Assembly (NCBI GenBank): GCA_016187935.1
Contig: JACPIU010000016.1
Span: 1 to 64,000, forward strand
Source: Bdellovibrio sp.
Lineage (GTDB): Bacteria > Bdellovibrionota > Bacteriovoracia > Bacteriovoracales > Bacteriovoracaceae
DNA length: 64,000 bases
Reading direction: 5' to 3'
The stretch's first letter is position 1. Each line of letters opens with the position of its first letter. A program made the position numbers and the translations under genes. A model generated the notes under the pieces. The model worked only from the letters and a program-made list of their open reading frames with translations, searched no databases and was not told where the DNA came from. Below are positions 25,701 to 33,501 of this stretch, in pieces.

Positions 25701-27989
25701 CAAGTTGGTAACGGCCCAACATCAGGCAATGGCGGACTTCTCGCTTGTGCTCCCAACTTCTATTGTCAGGCCTTCTTGGATGGTACGGATCAGGCCCTCT
25801 TCAACAACCGCATCTCACGCTTTGCCAAGTCACCGGCGGCACAGAATCTAAGTTCCGATGTGCCAGAAACGGATATGGATACCTTTGGATTGGCCGCCCG
25901 ATTCATCGGCCGCCCTTACAGATACAATGGCACCGAAGTGATTTACTCAGGAGGAGCACGCTCAAGCATGGCCCGCAATAACGTTGTGGCCCTTTGTATC
26001 CCTGGTAAAGATCCTGGAAGTGCCACCACGACTTTTGTCGCAAACAATTATAAAAAACCCACTGCAAGTGCGGAAGAAAAATTCGATGGCGACCAAGTTC
26101 TCAATATTGGCATGAGTTCCAAAGGTAATACAAAAGCACTACACTACTTAAGCGGCTGTGGTATTTTAAATGATGACTTGAATTACATCTACAAGGCCAA
26201 TCCTGAATGGACCATGGGTGATGTGGCGGTAAATATGGTGCCTTACCTCGCCGCTTCTCAAGTTACCACGACCAATATGTTGGGCATTTTTAACTCCTCT
26301 AATTTTAATGACATCGAATTGACGAAATCTTTCGCTGGCAACCTGATTGAGTCATTTACTTATCAACCCAATCGCTGCTTGCGTATGCCGGGAAGCGTGT
26401 GTTTTTCAGACCAAGATTGTGCCGCTAATCGCGATATTGCGACACCACTGTCAGAAGCCGATCCAGAACAATCCATCTTTGATGGCAGTAGTAATCTTAA
26501 TTCTTTCGAGCTGAGATTTTGGCAGAATGAACTTATTTGTGGTCAAGGTGTCGCCAAAACAAATCCAACCTATGACTTGAAGAAAAATCGATGCTGTCGT
26601 GATCTGGGCAAGGATTTTAAAATTGCTCATGGCATGACACCTACACCGGCCACCTTCACCAACGAAGCTCCCAACATACGAACAAGCATCTCCCAATTTG
26701 CGCCCATAACAGAAGATATTGGCGGAAATCAACGCAATTCTCAGATGGCGACATACATTAATGAGATGATCACAATTCCCTCGAGCAACGGCTCAGGTCA
26801 CCCAGCTTTGCTCTATCCTGTTCAGGCCACAAGCGATTGTGCCACCTGTGCCAGCCTTGACTCGATGTTAAAGCAGTTTAATACCATTCAAACTCTGGGT
26901 GCAAAAATGTGTTGTAGCGGCCACTGGGTTCGTCAGTTTCATGAGGAAAATGGCGGCGGCCACAAATGGGAAGCTACGAAGTTTCAAAATTTTCCCACCA
27001 CTACTCTGCGCTGTATGAATTGGGAAGCATGTGAGGGGACAGGCTCAGGAGGCTCTTGCGGTGGTGATGGAACGCCCGAGAGTAAGGGTGGATTTACCTG
27101 CTCTCATGTAACCGATCCGGCCGATACAAAATGTCTTATCAAGTCGACTTCCAAAGATGAAGCTTTCAGGTTTTTCGATTATCTCGGGCGTTTTGAACTC
27201 CTTGGCATTCCTCAAGTCCCCATTCTCAGCAAAACCGATGCCGCCAAAGACCCTGATGGGGCCGCATACAATTATCTACGATGTCGGGTTGATCCAGCAA
27301 ACCAAGATAATCCCGGAAGTGCCGCCACCATTTTGCCCAAACTAATTGAAACAGCTACAGATGATGAGGATATTGCAAAATCTGGTACTGGATATTATTC
27401 CGCTGCCGATATGACCGACTTTGATGAACAAGAAGGGATAAGACCGATCTTCTCCCCTGATACCTTAAGTTGCTGCAAGCCGGCCGGGACCACTATGGAT
27501 GTTGGAGAAGACAGTAATAATTGTTGTACCGGTTTTGTGAACGCCAGCCAGAGACGTTGTGTTCTTCCCTTTTGGACAGATGTCACCACCTATACTAATA
27601 AATATGTAAGTTCGGCATTAAAAGACTTAGACCTCACCAATACACTTAGTGGCGAGAACAAGACAATATATGAGGAAACTGGGTACATTCTCGACATCAA
27701 CATAATTATCGCCGCGGCATGCACTCTAAAATTATGTGATGGAGATACCTTGGCCGCAGGTGTATCCTGGGGACCATATAATATACCACCTTTCGCCTCT
27801 ACCAGCTGCACAGGTTCTCTGTGTAAGCTTAACCGCTTCATCCAAGATGACAATGAAGAAAGCGGGCTGAGTCCATTTTTCAAGGCCGGACTTCGCTGGA
27901 ATTCACATATCTATTGCGTGCCTTCGGACAATAACACCGCCCAGGCCATCACTGGGCAAGGTGGAATTCTGATCCGCTGCAATCAATAG
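22788..27989 (+). CDS. Giant Cys-rich lipoprotein, 1733 aa
   Basis: A signal peptide ends in a L-A-G-C lipobox (Cys about residue 29), followed by a Ser/Gly/Thr linker. The body has several Cys-rich modules with C-x-x-D-x-D-C or S-E-C...D-C-C-S-G-G-Q-C spacing at about residues 237, 885, 1197, 1375 and 1562-1580, suggesting disulphide-bonded EGF/dickkopf-like knots between beta-rich blocks. No catalytic motif is recognised. GTG 22785, ATG 22788 and ATG 22800 are possible starts. Divergent from the small exported protein; about 300 nt of upstream DNA holds no gene. A surface or adhesion role is an inference. Confidence 0.75.
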   Translation: MPDFMLIFKIRFFTFTVFLIAGLIWLAGCVPSSGGSNTRKGKSTSQSTGSGTSGAPTNNPTFVEPLNYLQNGSVISSASFTLDLTFSDSFYLRGAEVHQYLASGNLDVMCLAFNFPSLDGSSKTLVLAGNPRSFFNFSSKIKENYFLVEPANRSLNSTFCQTPGPLNYVGLNFPTSTLAYALGDICTNCSSFLLDSSPLELISLGGKAIKNIQTHYLDLRVKTQGTQTSNTSGTSCINSSECTSLGFDCCSGGQCVKDLTLKTGVDTSSSEYIQAQNEITSLPSNIYNYPNFYHICSKQISATPTPVVTENPFDAATARLTMLQELYECTSPILGEMSVCTVTYQDANKNKVLSNFTGFVTGADDRSFETTHKGVTPIAKHSIYEVIHAGSTIFKSGPGSSFSYVDIPQFSSGSQMGGWNDDLTNSARVVLNRAKPTSALNDDLKIKFMIDGSCTYVNSHLAKCYKYYVQGQPYGDNDVPPQLNDHYPASNKFLLPLYADIGRSIKVEVDGTIKTASVDWNIVEASPSYIQFVGTSVQVQDTQTVKIEFFVDLDSNNVMQSKLTALNSIDQLCNCGGPYCTLKPVTAIQNGVTKILDYTCVYPQPTTVEAPMQQTVYLSTQTVPHRYFDKSGVHHTTVKNDTPEQENSSNGAAFEYTSGNILRPNNLTQYVGFNEIYGSFRSAANNAKPAREVVVKSGKTYDIFIDYGSFSTCSLCGTDYYASLVKIFPTNFAQKGGGYRPEINKTDRFKVSTYRADDLLFGRACFVPATMIPWTHAKNTVATTQRRNRLAAQHFLFANGYQRDWYGFDYGAVIASFDGVAWFAVGNQRRIKATGNRLYLAVNAYFGDQTLDSIFTITINEANLTLGSGSQITVDDQSDGAECRKYHQCETDSDCIGQLGWDYTCENVGLIKTTWPAFDSNGVELPDQERTGVPMSSLLAGEIAGQRCVYRGRGAVCHPKYDNIVETTTYNQVGNGPTSGNGGLLACAPNFYCQAFLDGTDQALFNNRISRFAKSPAAQNLSSDVPETDMDTFGLAARFIGRPYRYNGTEVIYSGGARSSMARNNVVALCIPGKDPGSATTTFVANNYKKPTASAEEKFDGDQVLNIGMSSKGNTKALHYLSGCGILNDDLNYIYKANPEWTMGDVAVNMVPYLAASQVTTTNMLGIFNSSNFNDIELTKSFAGNLIESFTYQPNRCLRMPGSVCFSDQDCAANRDIATPLSEADPEQSIFDGSSNLNSFELRFWQNELICGQGVAKTNPTYDLKKNRCCRDLGKDFKIAHGMTPTPATFTNEAPNIRTSISQFAPITEDIGGNQRNSQMATYINEMITIPSSNGSGHPALLYPVQATSDCATCASLDSMLKQFNTIQTLGAKMCCSGHWVRQFHEENGGGHKWEATKFQNFPTTTLRCMNWEACEGTGSGGSCGGDGTPESKGGFTCSHVTDPADTKCLIKSTSKDEAFRFFDYLGRFELLGIPQVPILSKTDAAKDPDGAAYNYLRCRVDPANQDNPGSAATILPKLIETATDDEDIAKSGTGYYSAADMTDFDEQEGIRPIFSPDTLSCCKPAGTTMDVGEDSNNCCTGFVNASQRRCVLPFWTDVTTYTNKYVSSALKDLDLTNTLSGENKTIYEETGYILDINIIIAAACTLKLCDGDTLAAGVSWGPYNIPPFASTSCTGSLCKLNRFIQDDNEESGLSPFFKAGLRWNSHIYCVPSDNNTAQAITGQGGILIRCNQ

Positions 27990-28024
27990 CAGACCCATCA
28001 AGTAAGAAAACTGCCACAACAAAC

Positions 28025-29473
28025 TTATTTCCATGGGGATTCTCCCGCTTCAGCATCAATGGTCTTGCTGTCACTATTACTCAAAGCAATAAAAATGGCC
28101 CCCATCATTTTCTCTAATCTCTCTGAAACATTGCTGCGTTTAGAGCGCTTAAATTGCTGAAGCGATCGCAAGAGCAGTCTTCGCAAGGCCACACTCTTAT
28201 CCCTTATGGCAACTTTGGCAATAGAAGCATAAAGCTTTGCCAAAGCATTCTCCCTATGAGAATCAACTTTATTTCCTGGCGCAAAAACAAAATCGCACAG
28301 ACCTCCCAAACCTTCGCCTTCACTATTGCCTGTTTCTGACCATTTTATAGAAGATAAAAATGTCGCTGCAAAACGTTCTCGCAGCGCCACACTCCGTGCC
28401 GGCCCACTTAAATTCAACAGAGGGGCAGGATAAGTTTCCAAAGGAAACAAGCTGAATGACCAATCATGGCCATTTTCGCTCTTGAGCGAGAAAAAATTAC
28501 GCCCGCCTATTTTGATCAGTGATGCGGATGAGGCGCCTGGCACCTCATCCGGCACGGTCAGTTGAAGCAAAAATAATTTAAAATGCAAAAGTCCCTGAAG
28601 AAAAGGCCCATGCTTAAGAACACCTTTAATCCCATCATAGCGCCCCAATTCCATGGCCTCAATTACGAGGTCGGTCAGATTATTGGCAGCATAAGCACTG
28701 AAAGGTCGAGAAAACTCCAGGTAGCGTGCCAGGGGGGCTTCCATACTAAAGCGTCCCGGCATGGAGAGAATCAGCCACTCTCTGGTGGCAACATCGTAAA
28801 AACAGACTTCCGCTCCAGCGGTCAATTTTGCATTCTGCGGACAGGGAAATGTCAGAAGGGTTTGTGGGTTTTCACTCAGGGCCTCCAGCCCGAAAACCTG
28901 AGATTCAAAAAGCACATACTGGTCATAATTTCCCTTGCCTGCATCAAGCCGCAATTCCGTGATCGGGAAAGATTCGTTTTTAGAAAACTTTTTGTTGTCC
29001 GTTAAATACCACAGCATAGGCCAAGGCCATAAGGCCGCTGTAACCACAAGCAGAATGATCATACTCCAGGAGATAACATTTCGCCGACGGGGATCGTGCA
29101 TCAGACATAGGGGAGGTGCAAAGATCATCAAAAGATTTTTGCCTGCATCCTTGCCCCGCTCGGAAAGACTGATGAAGGCCACTCGGCCTATGGCCATGTC
29201 ACCGGGACTACGCCCAAGAAGCATAATAAAAATAGTGCGTAAAAAAAGCGTCAGAGTATAGATCAAAAAGAGATGGACACTTAAAGGCCTGACCCCAAAT
29301 TCCATCCCCAAGGTCTCCATCAAGGCCAAAACCTCAGTAAAAAGCTGGCCTAAAAAGCGCCCCATAAAATGGGAAGATTGCCCAATGAAAAAGGCAAAAA
29401 CCAAGGCCCCCAGGCCTAAATCACCAAGGAAAGAACACAACCCAACCAGTCGATCCCTAAAATACGCCCTCAT
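28025..29473 (-). CDS. RDD-family membrane protein with large soluble domain
   Basis: The N-terminal 160 residues match the RDD family: R-D-R-L near the start, four hydrophobic segments and the G-R-S-P-G-D-M-A-I-G-R motif at about residues 88-98. A last membrane segment (about residues 135-155) is followed by about 320 soluble residues rich in Leu and aromatic residues, with no recognised domain, likely periplasmic. RDD proteins are thought to be transporters or membrane scaffolds. AGGGG lies 2-3 nt before ATG 29473. It is oriented opposite to the giant exported genes on both sides. Confidence 0.75.
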   Translation of the reverse strand: MRAYFRDRLVGLCSFLGDLGLGALVFAFFIGQSSHFMGRFLGQLFTEVLALMETLGMEFGVRPLSVHLFLIYTLTLFLRTIFIMLLGRSPGDMAIGRVAFISLSERGKDAGKNLLMIFAPPLCLMHDPRRRNVISWSMIILLVVTAALWPWPMLWYLTDNKKFSKNESFPITELRLDAGKGNYDQYVLFESQVFGLEALSENPQTLLTFPCPQNAKLTAGAEVCFYDVATREWLILSMPGRFSMEAPLARYLEFSRPFSAYAANNLTDLVIEAMELGRYDGIKGVLKHGPFLQGLLHFKLFLLQLTVPDEVPGASSASLIKIGGRNFFSLKSENGHDWSFSLFPLETYPAPLLNLSGPARSVALRERFAATFLSSIKWSETGNSEGEGLGGLCDFVFAPGNKVDSHRENALAKLYASIAKVAIRDKSVALRRLLLRSLQQFKRSKRSNVSERLEKMMGAIFIALSNSDSKTIDAEAGESPWK

Positions 29474-29780
29474 GTCCCCTCAATGCCCACGAAATCTGGC
29501 AAATCACAAAAACCTCTACAGTCCTTGAGACTCCAAAATCACCTCAAAATGATACGCTTTTTCAATATGTTAGCATATACTGACCTCGCTCTTCATCAGA
29601 AAGATAGTGCAAATGTAAAAGGACATTGGTGACCTTAATGGTCTGATTTTACAATAGAGAAAAGGCCTCTTTGTACAGGCTTCCAAACATACTCGGAACC
29701 TGCCTCAAAAGTTGGCCTTAAGAGTGGCCTTAAAAAGGCCGATAAGAATCGCAGAAGTCTGCTTAAATAAAGGTATTACT
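29474..29780. promoter_or_regulatory. 307-nt gap between RDD gene and giant-protein operon
   Basis: No gene is visible. It must hold two divergent promoters. On the plus strand TATACT at 29576-29581 is a possible -10, without a good -35. A short perfect hairpin, GGCCTT-AAA-AAGGCC at 29726-29740, precedes the start; the word GGCCTTAA occurs twice in 29714-29733. Confidence 0.35.
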
Positions 29781-32700
29781 ATGACCAAAACGGACACAAA
29801 ACTAATGAGGAAAATGGGCAAAATTATGCCACTCATGACTACTCTCATCCGCAAGGGATTCGCCCTTTTCACGACAGTGGGATTGCTGGTAACCGCAGGC
29901 CCTGTGGAGCTGCGGGCACAGGCCACACCACCCGCCAGGCCCGCGCCTGATAATTCCCAGTGGGCGGCAACAGCTATGGGTGCCATAACCGGCTTTGGAA
30001 ATTCATTCATGCAATCCATGCAGGCGGCACAGGCGGCGCAACGGGCCGCAGCCATGATGCAACTCTTGCAACCCAAAATTATTCCGGCACGTTTTTTTCC
30101 TCAGTGTCGAATAGCTCAGGCCGATCCCAATTTCCCTGCCAATGCCTGTAGCAATGTCAGCGATGCCGCTTCACTACAAATGGCAGAGGCCCTGGTCAAC
30201 TTGGCCACCAACTATAATCAATTTTATGAGCAGCTCACATCCACAGCGCAAAATACACCCTTTCCGGTGGGAGTTCAGTGTCTTGAAGAATCCAGAAAAC
30301 AGGTGGAATCTCAAATCAATGATAAAATTAATTCACTCACCGCCACGATCGCGCGAATTAAAAAAGAAACGCAGCTCTTTCGAGATCAAAATCGTGCCAT
30401 CACAGAAGACATGCGCAATATTAGCGATGAATTAAATGGCACCCAAAACAATCGTACCCTGGGGAACACCAATCGCCCGACTGATCTTCGCGATCAGTTC
30501 AAAGATGCCGCTTGTAATGAAGTTCTCACTGATACCATGGTGGCAGGTGGCAAAGGATTGCGCGGATTACGCGATGTTTTTAACACCCCTGGTGAAGGCG
30601 GCCAGGGCCTGCGAAGTTCCGCCGCCAACTTTCAACGCGACATCCCTGTTTTAAAGCAACACCTCGAAACGCAAATGACCCGCATGATTGCCGATGTTCG
30701 AGAAGTCGGTTTGGAGGACTGGGTCGGTCAAGCTGACTCGCGCTTGAATAATATTCGCCGAGGTGGACTGACATCCTTTCAAGGAATGAGTGAGGCCATG
30801 ACGAATGAGATCACTCGCTTCAATACCGATCTGACCAAAATCAAAGGGGAATTGCAGTCCGTGGTTGGCAATGAATTTCAAATTCCCAAAATGGACAGTC
30901 ACTTTCAAGAAAATATCCAAGGCTTTGCCAATGGGGCCAAGAGTTTTTTCAAAAAGAAATTCGTCAGTGGTTGCGTGAGTGGCGCTAACTCTACGGGTGT
31001 TGCCCTCACCACCGATCAGATTATCTCAGGTCTGCGCATGAGTAATAATGAAACAGGAACAACCTTAAATGATTTCAAAGTCGCCTTGACCAATATTTTG
31101 AATACTGATTCTTTTATCCAGGACAAAATGGCCCAGATTCGGGCCCTGGAACAACAGTATGGCGGATCAATCAAAGTTGAATTTGTCGATGCCGGGGCGA
31201 AAAAACAATTGGCCTCTCCTTATCAGCTCTATCAGACTCAAGTTGCCAATTGCGAAAAACTCTATTCTCAAGATCAGACCTTCTCCACCCAAGGGGGCGG
31301 TATGGGTCTGGCGGGTCTCAGTCAAAAAGAGAAAATTGAACGGGCCCAACGATACCTGGAAGATGCCAAAAAATTGGAACAAGGCTTCGTCGACCGCTTG
31401 GTGGGAACCATCAAGGACAAAGTGCTAAACTGTGGCGACAATGCCAACACCCGAACAGGCCAGTGTGGAAGTGCCACCATGGACCCTGGGGCCAATTCCA
31501 ATTTCTGTATCAACACGGCTTCACGTTGCGCTGACAACATTCAAAAATGCTACGCCAAGGTGGAACAGAAGGTAAAAGAGAAAGAAGCACTGCTCAAGAT
31601 CAAGGCCAATAATTATAATAAAAATATCCGTGGTCTGATTGCCGCCCAGGAAGGCATGTTGTCGCGAATTAAGGCCCAGGTAGTGCAAGATCAGGAATTT
31701 TTAAAACGTTTCTTCCCGGGGGCCAATTATAAATTCCCTGAAGATGTCTTTGTCGGTATGCCCACCATGGAAGATTCAGAATTTGGCGTACAGTTAATTG
31801 GTGGAAAAGATCTAGACTTAAAATACTTATCTGAAGATCTACCCGCTCAACTGGGTAAAATGAAAGCATCCTTGGAAGAGCAAAAGACCGGGGTCAATAC
31901 CGCTATCAATGCTTACAAGGAAGAACAAAAGGCCGCCTTGCAGAAAAACAAGTCCGATTGGGCAACCCTCAAATCAACCTGCGAAACCGCCGCCAAAGGG
32001 CTACGAGCAAAAGTGGCCGCGGCCAATGAGGAAGGAGCAAAAAAACAGGCCGAAACCGACTCGAAAGTTGGAGAGTTCTGCCAGAAATATGACAACCTCC
32101 GCAATTCAAATCCCATGGCCGGCTGTTCGGGCGATTTCTCACCTTCCAAATTGCAAGGCGAGGCCACCCGTATCGTGGCCAATCTGGACGCCTCGGTTAG
32201 TGCCAACTTAAATGAATATAGCAATCTGTGCGCCCAATACAACAATGAGAAAACAGTCGGTGCCTCGGCCGGCTCAGGTTCGAGTTCGGCCTATCCTTTG
32301 CGTGAGATGTGCGAAAGTGGCGGAACTTGGGATGTGGCCTATGGCCGTCTGGCGGCCCGAATCTTGACCAATACTCCTCCCGCAGATGCAAGCAAAAAAG
32401 AGGCCATCCGCTCATACCTCACAGGCGATGGTGCTAAACCCGAAATCTCAAATGCTGCTTTCTCAACAGCGCTGGATGATTTAAAAGGCCTAAAAGGTCT
32501 GCAGGCCGACTCATTGGCACCAATACCTACGACAACAACGGCATCAGCCCCGGGGCCTAACGGTACCAATACTGATCCTAATATCCGTGATAGCCGTGAA
32601 GCCGTGACTGCTATCCAAACAGCAATGGGAACAACAGGCATGCCTTTTGGAGCAACCTTTACAGGAACAGGGCACACGGCTGCCACGACTGAAGTCAACA

Positions 32701-33485
32701 CCTGCTTTGGTGCAACTAGTGGTGCAACCCCAACCTATCCATTTCGCACAAACACCACTGATATCCTCGGGGCAAATGGACTACAAGACCCCATGCCTAC
32801 GGATACAACCCAGCTAACCACCAGGGCGAGTACGGCAAAAGAAAAAGCAGAAGCTTTGAACACTCAACTTGACGCTGTCAAGTCATGCTTGGAAGGCCTA
32901 TCAGGCGATTCAGGTAAAGTACCCTTTAAATCATGTACCGCAAGTTCGACTGGCCCGGCTTGTTCCAAATTGCGAGAAGTCATTGCTAAAGTTACAACAA
33001 GTAAGGCCAAAGCAGTGGAAGCGGTTACCAAGCTTAGAGAGTTAAACACAAATATTGCCGCGAGATCGACACCTACACCTAGCACCCCAACTACTCCAGT
33101 GGCTTCAGTCAAAAAAGATTTATGTGAAGGCATTGCCGATGGAGTTAGGGCCGATGTTGTTACGGAGTGCGGGCCGAGACCGGCCACTGGCGCCACCGAG
33201 ATCGCTTCCCATAATACATGTAAGGCAGGAGTTGAGGGCAGAAATCGTCCTCCTTCACAACCGTCTCAAGTGGGCAGTGCTAATCGTCGGATAGTAAGTA
33301 TTTTAGAGGCCTCCCGCACCACCACTTCCGGCAATAATGACCAATTGTGGTCGAGGATTGGAGAGCGCTCAAGCGGCTCGTGTAACGCCGCCATGAATAG
33401 TGCGCGAGGTGGAGGAGAATTTGCAGAGATGCTTAGGCGTTTTGACCAGAACACGATGGGTGCTGGCATGAACGCGGTTAGGTAA
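29781..33485 (+). CDS. Giant periplasmic coiled-coil protein, 1234 aa
   Basis: A long signal peptide (several Lys/Arg, hydrophobic core, cleavage after L-R-A-Q-A, about residue 48) exports it. The body is mainly helical with coiled-coil stretches, Cys pairs spread through it, low-complexity Ala/Gly/Gln segments near the start and Thr/Pro-rich segments at about residues 900-1130. ATG 29781 follows an AAAGGT site; the frame opens at 29712. It is the first gene of a rightward operon with the metalloprotease lipoprotein (16-nt gap). No domain is recognised; the length and coils suggest a structural periplasmic element. Confidence 0.7.
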   Translation: MTKTDTKLMRKMGKIMPLMTTLIRKGFALFTTVGLLVTAGPVELRAQATPPARPAPDNSQWAATAMGAITGFGNSFMQSMQAAQAAQRAAAMMQLLQPKIIPARFFPQCRIAQADPNFPANACSNVSDAASLQMAEALVNLATNYNQFYEQLTSTAQNTPFPVGVQCLEESRKQVESQINDKINSLTATIARIKKETQLFRDQNRAITEDMRNISDELNGTQNNRTLGNTNRPTDLRDQFKDAACNEVLTDTMVAGGKGLRGLRDVFNTPGEGGQGLRSSAANFQRDIPVLKQHLETQMTRMIADVREVGLEDWVGQADSRLNNIRRGGLTSFQGMSEAMTNEITRFNTDLTKIKGELQSVVGNEFQIPKMDSHFQENIQGFANGAKSFFKKKFVSGCVSGANSTGVALTTDQIISGLRMSNNETGTTLNDFKVALTNILNTDSFIQDKMAQIRALEQQYGGSIKVEFVDAGAKKQLASPYQLYQTQVANCEKLYSQDQTFSTQGGGMGLAGLSQKEKIERAQRYLEDAKKLEQGFVDRLVGTIKDKVLNCGDNANTRTGQCGSATMDPGANSNFCINTASRCADNIQKCYAKVEQKVKEKEALLKIKANNYNKNIRGLIAAQEGMLSRIKAQVVQDQEFLKRFFPGANYKFPEDVFVGMPTMEDSEFGVQLIGGKDLDLKYLSEDLPAQLGKMKASLEEQKTGVNTAINAYKEEQKAALQKNKSDWATLKSTCETAAKGLRAKVAAANEEGAKKQAETDSKVGEFCQKYDNLRNSNPMAGCSGDFSPSKLQGEATRIVANLDASVSANLNEYSNLCAQYNNEKTVGASAGSGSSSAYPLREMCESGGTWDVAYGRLAARILTNTPPADASKKEAIRSYLTGDGAKPEISNAAFSTALDDLKGLKGLQADSLAPIPTTTTASAPGPNGTNTDPNIRDSREAVTAIQTAMGTTGMPFGATFTGTGHTAATTEVNTCFGATSGATPTYPFRTNTTDILGANGLQDPMPTDTTQLTTRASTAKEKAEALNTQLDAVKSCLEGLSGDSGKVPFKSCTASSTGPACSKLREVIAKVTTSKAKAVEAVTKLRELNTNIAARSTPTPSTPTTPVASVKKDLCEGIADGVRADVVTECGPRPATGATEIASHNTCKAGVEGRNRPPSQPSQVGSANRRIVSILEASRTTTSGNNDQLWSRIGERSSGSCNAAMNSARGGGEFAEMLRRFDQNTMGAGMNAVR

Positions 33486-33501
33486 CCAAAGGAGTTTGTT
33501 T

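Noticed and set aside
29726..29740. Hairpin GGCCTT-AAA-AAGGCC as a terminator
   Set aside because: Stem is short, not followed by a T run, and it lies upstream of a start, not after a gene.
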